From: Platerodrilus igneus
Taxonomy: Eukaryota > Arthropoda > Insecta > Coleoptera > Lycidae
Length of the DNA: 64,000 nucleotides
Direction: 5' to 3'
Assembly: GCA_036346225.1 (NCBI GenBank)
Contig: JARFIW010001088.1
Coordinates: forward strand, 3,548,501-3,612,500
Notes under the pieces: model-generated
The model's database searches: none
Seen by the model: the letters and a program-made list of their open reading frames with translations, nothing else
Told to the model about the DNA's origin: nothing
In this document: piece by piece, positions 54,366 to 64,000 of the stretch
How positions within the stretch are numbered: position 1 is the stretch's first letter
Layout of the letters: each line of letters starts with the position of its first letter
Translations under genes and position numbers: made by a program

Positions 54366-55748
54366 GCTAAAATATGCCACGGCTGCTCTTCTGCAGTCTA
54401 AAAAATAAAGTTAACTACTCTACTAAAAAAAAATATAAACGCTGCTACGGTAACTCACCCAGATTTATTTACAAATTCATAAAACATCAAACATCATCAA
54501 CAACTCCTTATTCACATATTAATTATCTTATAGACATTTCCCTTCTCAAAATAAAACATTTCTAGCTCATGTAATTCCCAGATTAATTATTATCCAAACA
54601 AAGTAATAGGGCTTTACCATCAACCTTACGTTACCCCTGAATTAACACGAGCTCATAGTAGCCATAACCACTCGTGCAAATTTCTACACAATAAATTGCT
54701 AAAAGTCCCTCTTACCTTGTACATAAATAAGTCAGTTAAGTATCAAAATTTTATACACATAATTTCCCACATAAATAAAATAATAAATTAATATATGGAG
54801 AGAGTTCAATTAACAATTCATAACAAAATATTGTCCGTTTAGTTCATAGTAGAATACCAAGAAATCATCAAACGTCATTACACCAGTTATGTATAAAACA
54901 ATTTAAAACAACATCAGTTACCTGTATTTCATCATAACCCATGGATGTGCTATCTCCATCAACAAATGCTGCCTTTCAACAATGACTGCACCTTCTGGAA
55001 CGTCCCAAATCGGGATTGCACCAGCCGTAACAGCACACCGCTATTGTGTTCTCCTATTAACCAGTATGAAGGTACATCCAAACTCCCCCAATTCTGCTAC
55101 TGCTCTTGTTTATCTTTGGTACACAACCAAATCACTCAGCCACAGAATTCTACTTCATTTTAGAGCAAGCTTCGCACTCTCCATACAACTACATAGTGTC
55201 AAGCAGTCTGTACTTACGTCTTCACTAGTATCGTACTTAAAACATTTATAAATTACTTTACTGATAGCTTGTTGCAACTCAATACCACCTTGTATTACCA
55301 AAGTTGACTTCTAGCTGTAAGCTAATTCACCACGAAGCACGAAAAATGTTAGAGAGAGCGCTCCACTATCAACTTCCGATGATTATATAGACTTTTCAGC
55401 CCCCTTAAAACTTGCCAATTCTTAAAATTTTGTACAATACATACACAGACACTTTGAACTATCTTCAATGTTCTCGAAAATTTGTAAACAAACATCAACT
55501 GCCATCGAAATCTCAGAAATTCTCCTTATCTGTTCCAACCGTCCCGATATTCTTTGAAAACTAATCCCTGCTGGCCAAAGTTGTCGTTAAACACGCCTCT
55601 AATGTTCTATCTATTTGTATCTAACATAAACACTCAATCTCCTATCACTTACTTCGTCTAACCACCAATTGGTTTTCATTCCACTACCTTGCCTGAACCC
55701 CAATCTTACGAACACCACAATCCATCTGTCTTTCACTCAGGTGATAGC
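54366..55748. other. Unassigned, possibly LTR sequence
   Basis: AT-rich; overlapping short frames at 54945-55251 have no recognised domain. If the preceding array is an LTR end, this stretch may be the rest of that LTR on the minus strand; no second LTR was found. Confidence 0.4.
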
Positions 55749-55877
55749 AAACTAGCTATCCTAGGTCTGGCATGGCCAAAGAGCCTAGAGGAAGTCGGGG
55801 AAGTGGTTAACCAGAAGGCGTTCTGGACAGCCTTAAAAGAATTCGCGGGAAGGGTCGCGAGATTAGACAATCAATGA
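55749..55877 (+). CDS. Unrecognised short coding-like fragment
   Basis: A GC-richer frame within 55689-55877 reads LAILGLAWPKSLEEVGEVVN and KAFWTALKEFAGRVARLDNQ before a stop. The amphipathic helix-like pattern and the change of base composition look more like coding than its surroundings. I do not recognise it. It could be the end of an exon, a piece of a retroelement protein, or chance. Confidence 0.3.
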   Translation, partial: KLAILGLAWPKSLEEVGEVVNQKAFWTALKEFAGRVARLDNQ

Positions 55878-57103
55878 CGACCGCGTGTAAAAATTCGGTG
55901 GGGTTGGTGGGAGGATTGAAAAATTTTAGATTGACTTGGCGTGAGTAAGGATACGAGCATAACCAAAACCTTATTTTAAATAAAAAAAAAAAAAAAAGAT
56001 AATTATACCAAAATGTCCAATATGCACGAGAAACCCCACTCCATTAATACAATCACTGCCTATCTTCATAATTATGTGCGGAAAATCGGGAATAAATAAT
56101 ACCAAATAAACAATAACAAATAAATCATAAACCCTCATTAAATTAAATCAATAAAGTAAACAAGGATAATAAAACAGAGCGCAACCGCGCATCCCCAGGA
56201 CTTGAAAGTGAAGTGATAGTGATAGTGATTGTGATCCCCCCAAGAACATTTAGTGCATACCCACCAGGACTTTAGCAGTGCACCCCGTCCCACCTTTAGA
56301 AGTAAGTTACAGACGACCAGATCTTCGGATGCTGGAGAATTTTATTATCGAGGTAAGACTTAAATTGTGGCGGCTGTACTCGCACAAGCATTGATTTACA
56401 TTAATTAGTAGTTTTGAAATAATTTAAGAAGCACGTTTGGTGTGTAAAGGCGCTAGCCGACATAATGCTTGTGCGAGTGCACCTGATAAATAGGGTGATG
56501 CTTTCGCTATTTTGTGCACTGCTATATGCTTAACGCTTATTAAACATTTATTTATATATTTCCTAAATTATATTTATTTATATTTTATATTTACACTTTA
56601 TATTTATTTATATATAGCATGTATTATGTGGCTTATTTGTTTTGTTTGACGTTCTGTCGCCATTTTGGTTGCAGTATATATTTGGGAAGGACGAGCAGAA
56701 TTGCGAAGATTGTAATCATAATGTAAATCAGTTAGGGAACGATAGGGAAAGCTAGGGATGGATTTAAATTAGTTAGCTAGATTTGGATAGTTTTAAGACG
56801 ACCCTTCAGGTCGCACTGGTAAGCAGAACCGGCGTCTGCTATCCGGTATTACGGATCCCTCCCTCTCATTTTGCTTGTTGATCGGGTACACTCGAAAGTC
56901 AGCGCTAGGGATACCATTATTTACAACTCTGTTTTTAGTTTTTGTTTTGTTTTTGTTCCAGTTTTTGTCAGATTTTTAGGTTTGTTAGATTGTTAGGTTT
57001 GTTAGATTTTTAGGTTTGTTAGATTTTTATTTAGTTTTTATTTAGGGTGAATCAACTATGAAGTAAGAATAAATTAGGAGCACGACTATTTTTCGCGTTT
57101 AAA
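55878..57103. other. No gene recognised; possible exon-like segment
   Basis: 56160-56352 is GC-richer than its flanks and ends in CGAGGTAAGACT, a good 5' splice-site match, with no long open frame; it could be a 5' untranslated exon or a retroelement leader. Near 56700-56920 another GC-rich stretch precedes a short TTTGTTAGATTTTTAGG repeat (about 56985-57045). A poly(A) run lies at 55981-55997. Confidence 0.35.
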
Positions 57104-57159
57104 CCCAATGTAGTACCTCCGGGTGGAGTATTGGGGACGTGGCCGCAAGTATAGCGGCC
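57104..57159. repeat. Two short stem-loops, one shared with the SINE
   Basis: 57104-57135 (CCCAATGTAGTACC...GAGTATTGGG) closely matches the stem-loop in the SINE body at 29342-29371 and, inverted, at 4040-4069. The second, GGCCGCAAGTATAGCGGCC at 57141-57159, has a 6-base stem. Probably the end of another SINE-like element whose start was not found. Confidence 0.5.
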
Positions 57160-57639
57160 CTAATTCAAATTATAATGTCTTTCACTCATACTACCTAAAA
57201 TAATCCTTCTTTATTTTTCTTGAACAAAAATGTCCCACTCAGCTATGTCTATAACAATGCGTGGTATTTCTATCCTTCACTCTCAATCTTTTCTCTTATT
57301 CTTGCTTTCCCTCATGTTAAACAAACACTTAATACACAATATCTCTAGCCTCTTTCTATCTATACTATAAACCCAATAATATCTCTTTGTTCTGCATTGA
57401 CACCTGTAGTGTAACCGTTTCACCATTACCCAATCCATACAAACAATAGATCTCTGTTAACTGACACTACCTGCCACCTTTCCAAGAATTGTCTTGTTAT
57501 TTGTGTCATATCTTTAACGCTCCTTATTATAATTGTTAGCAAACTTTCAATGGTCACATTTATTTTACTAAGAAACTATTTTTTTCCATAACATGTTTAA
57601 CAAACAATGTAACTGCCATTTCGAATGCAACTAATTCTG
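57160..57639. other. No gene recognised
   Basis: Unassigned AT-rich sequence up to the LINE fragments. Confidence 0.5.
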
Positions 57640-58027
57640 TCAAGTTCAGGAAGACATTTGGAATTATTATGCAGGGACGAAAAGTTGACATGCTTACATT
57701 TGAAGATGATATAGCGGTATTAGCATCTAGCAAGAAAGAGTTAGGAACAGCTCTTAATGAAATAGAAACAGTTCTAACAGAGCGATACGGTATGAAAATT
57801 AACAAAAATAAGGCTAAGGTACTAGTGTATAAACGAGAGGGAAATAAATAGAAAACTACAATATAAATAGAAAATAGGAATAGGAAATAGGTAAAAAATA
57901 GGAAAGATAGGATGATAGGTCATTTACTAAGGTATTAGAAAATAAAGCAGAATATATTAGAAGCACAGATAAGAAACAAGAAAGTTAGAAGTAGACCTAG
58001 GTTAGACTATTTATTACACACAGATAG
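57640..58027 (+). mobile_element. LINE copy E, RT catalytic region and C-terminus (truncated)
   Basis: Starts at the block before the catalytic site and reads MLTFEDDIAVLASSKKELGT (57690-57750), where the catalytic FADD has become FEDD, then MKINKNKAKVLVYKREGNK. A deletion follows near 57850, then the C-terminal region. 5'-truncated and inactive. Confidence 0.78.
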
Positions 58028-58690
58028 TCGAAGACGTAGGCTGTGGGAATTTCAGGAAATGTGAAGGCTAGCTCAGAATAGAAAACAATGGAGGTACGCG
58101 TCCAACCAGTTCCAAGACGCAAAAATCTAATGACAAAAAAATGGTACTTGTATCTGGTGACTATTATAAGCAACTACAGGTGTTTGTTTTGCAATAGTCT
58201 CAACTATTGTTGATTGTGTGAAAGGGTTTATTGAAAAACCATTAATTCGGCAAATGTCTAAGTGTTGGGGAATCTTGGTAGCCGCAGGTTGCTTAACCCT
58301 CTTCACATACCACTGAATATCGGCGAAATAGGATATATATTTAGAAAACAATAGAAGGGGACCCGAGCTGTATCTAGGTTGTGGGAATTTCAGGGAAATG
58401 TATAGGCTAGCTCAAAATAGTAATCAATGGAGGTACGCGTCCAACCAGTTCCAAGACGGAAAACATAATGGCGAAAAAAAAATTGTACTTAAACCTGATA
58501 ATTATTATAAACAACTACATGTGTTGTATTTGCAATATTCTCAAGTAATGTTGATCGGGCGAAAGGATTTATTCGGATCTTGGTAGCCGCAGGTTGCTTA
58601 ACCCGCTTCACATACCACTGAATAGCAGTGAAATAGTATATACATTTAGAAAACAATAGAAGAGAAGCCGAGCTGTATGTAATAAAAAAC
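58028..58690 (+). repeat. Tandem 3'-tail repeats of the LINE (plus)
   Basis: Two units, about 58028-58375 and 58376-58690. Each has a LINE 3'-end block (GTGGGAATTTCAGG...CCAACCAGTTCCAAGACG) followed by a non-coding tail with AGCCGCAGGTTGCTTAACCC and TTAGAAAACAATAGAAG. Same organisation as 25775-26272, opposite strand. Confidence 0.75.
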
Positions 58691-59135
58691 AGCTATTGCT
58701 ATGTTCGAAAGCAACAAACATAGGAACAAGAAAAGAATTGTTGAAAACACATGTGTGGAACACAGCACTGTACTGCTAAGAGAAAAAAGATAGAAGCCTT
58801 TTGGAATGTGGTGCTACAGATGTTTAATGATGATAGTATTGACAGACAAATTTAATAACGAAGAGGTTCTAGAAATAGTAGGGAAAGAAGGATATCGGTG
58901 AACAACAAAAAGAATAAGAAAAATAAGACAGAACACTTTCTAAAGCATTTCGGGATTAGTGCAGGACATATTACAAGCAGAAATAAAAAGGAAAGCTGGA
59001 GGTAAACCTTAGTCAGACTATTGCATGCAGTTAGTTGGTGAAGGATGTAGGCTGTGGGAATTTCAGATAAATGTGTAAGTTAGCTCAGAATAGGAGATAA
59101 TGGTGTTACGCGCCTAACCAGTTTCAATTTAAAAT
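58691..59135 (+). mobile_element. LINE C-terminal and 3' fragment
   Basis: Covers the region after RT (AACAAACATAGGAACAAG, ACATGTGTGGAACACAGC) to the GCGCCTAACCAGTTTC 3' block. Frames broken throughout. A separate truncated piece following the tail repeats. Confidence 0.72.
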
Positions 59136-60385
59136 ACTTCCAAGACTATTAACTTTAACCACAGGGAATGTTCATGGTAAATAAATCTAAGGCGATGGAG
59201 CTTTTTAATATTGATATAAAATCTATTTAATAGATGAAACAGTATATTTGAAATTTGATTTATCCTGAAAACGATTGATAAAAAATTAAAAATTGTTGGT
59301 CCTCAAACTAAAATTATTATCCACAATCAAAACGTATATAAGATTCATTTTATTACGATATGTTATTCAGGATATTAGAATCATTACCATTTTTTGATAA
59401 AATTGGAAACTTTTTAAAATATCCCCACATAACTCAGTATAAGTCGATATTACTGTAATCAGAAGAAGGTGGAGACTCGAATTTAAAATAAAATACAGGA
59501 TTTTTCATTTGAAAAAACCTAATTTTTATTTGGCACTGTGTTAAGGAACATCCTGCATTTTAAAATATGAAGCTTATAACGTTATCTACAATTTTTCTAA
59601 ATAACTTTTTTGGCATCTTTTAAAACAACAGATAAGCCAAACGTTGTCTCAAAAGTTGATCACCCTGTATCTACAGACAAAACACTTTATTTATTTACCT
59701 TTCAACTATTCCTTAATATTATACATTCATTTCTTGTTACACGGTGGCCTTTCAATTGAATAAATAAATTAAATAACTGCACAATTTCACAATTTGTTTA
59801 ACGATGACATAATTGTACACAAGCATTAGATTGATTTAATTGTCTACAGTGAACACAAAGATCGTGATTACGTTAATAACCACGACAAATTGCAATATAT
59901 GTTACTCGATTTTTAAATACAGGCTAGTGAAACGAATGACTCTTAACACAATCTTATAAATGTAGTCAATCATTCGTTTTTAATTTTAAACAAGATATCG
60001 GCCATGCACGCCATTTATGTTTTGAAAATTATATTTACTAAATATTCGCCATTTTTGCAGAGAAATTTTGCCATCGTGGATGCAGATCAACTAATCTAAG
60101 AAAATATTCTTGATCGCTTCTCGAATTCTTTTTTTTCAATTCTGTAACATTTCCTGGATGTCCTGGTAGTCCCATGAAAAGTAGTCTCAGGACTGATCGG
60201 GAATCTTGCTGGCCAAAGAATATCACACCTGTACAAAATGATTTGGCTATGAAAAAGTAGAGGATATGACGTTCATGGATATAAACGCAAGAGTCTTAAC
60301 TTACTGAAGTCAGTTTATATACGGATAATCTACTACTTGACCACAGAAAAATTCTGAATTATGTCTACATAACATGCTAAAGTGG
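59136..60385. other. No gene recognised
   Basis: AT-rich sequence without recognised genes or repeat boundaries. A segment near 59640 (AAAGTTGATCACCCTGTATC) resembles the ends of common insect transposons but has no partner that I can find. Confidence 0.5.
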
Positions 60386-60686
60386 TTCTTCTTAATCTTC
60401 TTTGGGAATGAAACCACTCATAGTTTTTAAAATCTATTTTATTTACGTTTCGATCCATGTCCTAGGATCGTTGCCAAAATAATAAAAACTTCAAGTTTGA
60501 CATTTATGACATAAATTGAAGGTGACTTTGATTTATTGATGTTCGAAATATTTGGTTTGAGTACACTAAGCAAAAATTTTTAAAGTTTAAAAGAATGATT
60601 GCCTTCAATTTGTGTTGCGACCTGGGATCGACTTTCTTTAGATAGCCAATATGAGTGGTTTCATTCCCAAAGAAGATTAAGAAGAA
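60386..60686. mobile_element. 301-bp foldback element with perfect 37-bp inverted repeats
   Basis: 60386-60422 and 60650-60686 are exact inverted copies (37 of 37), containing TTAATCTTCTTTGGGAATGA. The 227-bp centre has no coding capacity. A shorter relative lies at 331-452. No target duplication was recognised. The perfect arms suggest recent activity or arm correction. Confidence 0.8.
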
Positions 60687-63606
60687 TGCTAAACAAACCA
60701 CAACAAACATACAGGGAATATATGCTAAAGTGGCTTGTATCTTCAAAAGGAATTAGCTATTTATGCCAACAGAAGCTACAGTAAACCACATATTCACGTG
60801 TTTACTATGAAGAAATCGTACTTGCGCCTGTTTCAAAATTTCAGCTCACCATTATCAACAGTTTTGTATGTCAACAAAGCCATTCAACTGAAAATGTGTC
60901 GTTTCTGTCTCTCACACATTCTCCACAATCACTCGATCTTTATCTAAATGCAATGTAAACTCAATAGTAAAGTATCCACGATAATTTTATATAATAATTT
61001 TCTATATCAAAATTTTAATTTTTTAAACATTTTCAAAATTTATGGAGATTAATAAAAATAATAGAGTAATAAGAATACTTACTTTATAATAAACACATAC
61101 ACAAACGGTAACGTGTTCCGCTAACGCTAAATGCTAGGTATAAATTAAAGGGCAAAAGAAAATTTTTACTTTGACTAAATAAATATGACGCATCTTGTTT
61201 GATAGATTTCATAAATAAAAATTGGTACCATTTAATAATGCTAAGAAGACGCATTAGTCATTTAATACGCTAAATGCCATGACAGATACGTGGTTGAAAT
61301 AAAATATTCCACAACACACACAATTTAATAAATACGTAATAAATTTAGGGCAACTTCGACATGGAATAAACTCAAATCACAAAATTAGAAAGTTATTTAT
61401 GGTAAAATGCATATTAGAATAGAGCTCATATCATAAACTATTTTTAGAAACCACAAATAGGGCCATGAATCATTTTCAAACTGCAAATGGGGTGAACCTA
61501 ATATTTATTATAGTAAATTTTCATAAAGGATCAGATAATTTTTGAGAAAGCTTTTGTACGTCATTCGCCAAAAATAGCTCCAATTAAAAATGCATGGTCA
61601 CTGTTACTTTGTAATACGCAATGTAACTTCCAGACGAGATATTAAAAAATTCTAGACGTTGCGTGGCACAATTTAGAAGAATCAAGTTACAGGAGAAATA
61701 AATACTTTTATACAATGTATATTTTTTATATTGCGGGAGACATAGCTAGACGTCAAGAACATTTGAAAAATACGTGACTTTTTTTAATATATATTTACCC
61801 GTAAACTGTTTATAAATCTATAAATAATTCGTAACAAGTAAAATCTATCCCAGTAGCTTGTGCCTTGCAGATAATAATAAACAGGAACGTTCATTCAATA
61901 TTTTTGCCTTGTGATGGATATATTAGCCAAGTGAAAAAGAGAAAGGAGAATACTTGAATACGCGTAGTGGTTCACAATGTCAGATTATGACCTCGGTCTC
62001 ACTCCAACCACTATTCTTCTTATTTTAGCGCAACCAATTATACATATTCGTGTTAACTGAAGCACGTAGTCCATGTGAAATGGATAACGCCGATCGATCC
62101 GAAACTCAATCAGTCAATCATATGTACAAATATGTGCCAGGTGCTTATTAGATACTAATGTCCAAGCTGCACATATTATACTAAGAAAGTCTGTTTTGAA
62201 CGATATTATAGTAGTAACAGTGGCAACTCAAGACTGATTAGAAAATACTTATCCTTATTCTAAACTGATTCTAAAATATTTGAAAGCTTTTAATTTTAGG
62301 ACTATGATTAGCCACTATGCTATTAGGACAATAGAAGGTAGGGGGAGGGGGCTACTATTTTCGGACATGTTCCCAAAAAGTTGTTGAAGGTCGTACAGTT
62401 TTTTAATATAATGCAATTTTTTTAAATTTTTTTGGGACCTTCCTGAGGCGTCCCTTTCTACTGGGCCTTAGTTGCGGTCCTGTGTGCAACAACAGCCAAC
62501 AAGGGGCACAAGAAAGTAATGTACTTTCTAATATCAACTTATAATCGGTCGATCGGTCGTCCAATTCGGAGTTGTGCAGTTTGATTCTTTTATGTCTAAA
62601 TACTCTCCTAGCAACTGTATAGTGTTCATGCGGTTTCTCTGGCAACCAGCGTATGCCAGTGATGGAGAGCTCCATTTGGATGCCGAAAACTCCCCGGTAC
62701 GTTTTTTCAAACGCGCCTTTGCGCCCTCCTAGAATAACCCTACGATAATGAATTTACAATTAATCAACATCCTGCATATAGTCGACAGTAAAATTCTACT
62801 TATCATCTTTCTCATTAGGTCCTTCCAAGAAATATTTACCATTTTTCGTTCGTTATTTGCTGTAAACCGGCAAAAGCCGAACACCTACAATAAAACTATA
62901 ACGGTATATTTGTTAATAAGTTTGTTAAAGGAAATAGAGTAAACCCATGGGATTTAGAGGACACCCTACGTTGCTTGGTAATAGGTTAGCGTAACGTTTC
63001 ATATAAGCTCACTTCCAACAAGTGTGTCGGCCACCAAGAATTTTGCGCCACAGCTTGCACTTAGCTTTGGCCCCGAGCATTACTACATTGATCCTTCACA
63101 TGATACATTGTACGTCTGTCGTAATAGGTATGCATGCTTAGTAGCCACAGATCACCTGACTCTTAAATATTTCACTTTAATACTCCGAATTAGAATAATC
63201 GTCTGACAATTTGGTTCCATTCACGAAGGGGTGCAACGAAATTAAACTCGGTTAAATTCGCTTGGTCATGACTTTTTCGAGATGGTTGATGGTAAACGGA
63301 ACAGTACTATTTACTAACATCACTATTTTGGTCCGAGTTTGCGTTTTTGCATTTGTTGTTGGTTTGAAGATCTGTAATTTTTCGGGTCTATTTGATATTT
63401 AATCTTGCTTTTGTGTATATTTTTTGTTAATAGTTAAGAGACTAATAATTTATAGTAGGTGCGAAAAATATTTCTAAAGTGTTAGACTGGTAAACAAAAC
63501 CCTAAATACGTTTGTGTTTGTTGTTTAAGAAATCAATACTGATGCACTAAAATCTTGTTTTAGTGTATTATAACTACATTGCATAATTGTTTTAGAGTGA
63601 TTGTAA
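60687..63606. other. No gene recognised
   Basis: AT-rich. The minus frame 62675-62403 (90 residues, ELSITGIRWLPEKPHEHY, basic at its end) lies in a GC-richer patch at 62440-62740 but matches nothing I recognise. Other frames are short. Confidence 0.5.
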
Positions 63607-63828
63607 AATGGGATATGTGACGTGTGGTGTAATTGTAAAGATCAGACATTCAAAAGACATAGATTCTCTAACGCCAGAAAAGATATGAGACAGTTTAGTC
63701 TCTGGTTCAACGCTATTAAAATTAAGGCTCTTTTAGAACGTGATCCACTAGATTTATTTAGAGGGAAGAAGATTAGACGTGTAAAACATTTTTTATTTTC
63801 CAATAAATCTTTACCATTGCGCTATTGA
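63607..63828 (+). pseudogene. THAP-like zinc-finger fragment (degenerate)
   Basis: An ATG at 63608 opens MGYVTC; after a one-base shift the frame continues CNCKDQTFKRHRFSNARKDM, then FSLWFNAIKIKALLERDPL and, near the end, VKHFLFSNKSLPLRY. The order C-x(2-4)-C, a Trp-x-x-Ala-Ile block and a KHF block matches the THAP DNA-binding domain of insect proteins and P-element-like transposases. The cysteine normally before KHF is missing, and no proline-rich AVPTIF box follows. Call by motif pattern only. Confidence 0.4.
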
Positions 63829-64000
63829 CCAATTTTTTGGTCATCATCAGTAGGTTTTTCTTCTTCAAACAATATTAGGAAATTATACTTTGGTAAGTAA
63901 TTGTCGCTTATGACTAATTGAAGCTAAGCTAAATGCTATATTGTAACACATATAAATTCACATGTGAATTAGAATGCGTAGGAGTATAATCTAAATTTTT

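Overview
The window reads as AT-rich nuclear DNA of an arthropod, most likely an insect. The evidence is the mix of Ty3/gypsy and BEL/Pao LTR retrotransposons with an RTE-like non-LTR element whose protein resembles insect entries named craniofacial development protein 2-like, together with decayed transposase pieces, a tRNA-derived SINE, MITEs and many simple repeats. The order cannot be told from the sequence. No intact host protein gene was found. The only candidates for host-like coding are a degenerate THAP-like stretch near the right edge and a short unassigned frame near 55.7-55.9 kb.

Layout. 1-5.4 kb: a GT-rich tract, a hairpin repeat, an old BEL/Pao relic (minus strand, about 2.5-4.7 kb) broken by a tRNA-derived SINE with an 8-bp target duplication, then the start of a hairpin-bearing tandem array. 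5.4-13.1 kb: gypsy-like element copy 1 (plus strand, 2.3-kb LTRs), inside a (TA)n tract within that array. 13.1-17.6 kb: more of the array, a 482-bp MITE, and a decayed LINE copy. 17.6-23.5 kb: a 5.9-kb element with 1,354-bp terminal inverted repeats and a 9-bp duplication, lodged in a short LINE 3' fragment. 25.3-29.7 kb: minus-strand LINE material, including the most complete copy and a repeated 3' tail. 31.0-39.5 kb: a LINE split by a 6.5-kb BEL/Pao element (31722-38227) with a 5-bp duplication. 40.8-42.1 kb: a transposase relic interrupted by a MITE. 44-45.5 kb: two minisatellites. 46.2-54.0 kb: gypsy-like copy 2 (minus strand), again inside (TA)n. 54.1-54.4 kb: an array of primer-binding-site-like units. 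57.6-59.1 kb: LINE 3' fragments with the same repeated tail. 60.4-60.7 kb: a 37-bp perfect inverted repeat pair. 63.6-63.8 kb: the THAP-like fragment.

How the parts relate. The two gypsy-like copies share gag, protease, an RT that stops at the same point, a purine-rich region and complete LTRs. They look like members of one non-autonomous family mobilised in trans. The 3' ends of their LTRs contain older copies of the LTR/PBS/leader junction, and five comparable units lie just outside copy 2, so stepwise LTR growth by capture of the PBS region is the main unusual signal here. The BEL element has LTRs of equal length with one difference seen by eye, yet its frame carries three TAA stops and a frameshift. 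All alignments were done by eye, so boundaries away from target duplications are approximate.
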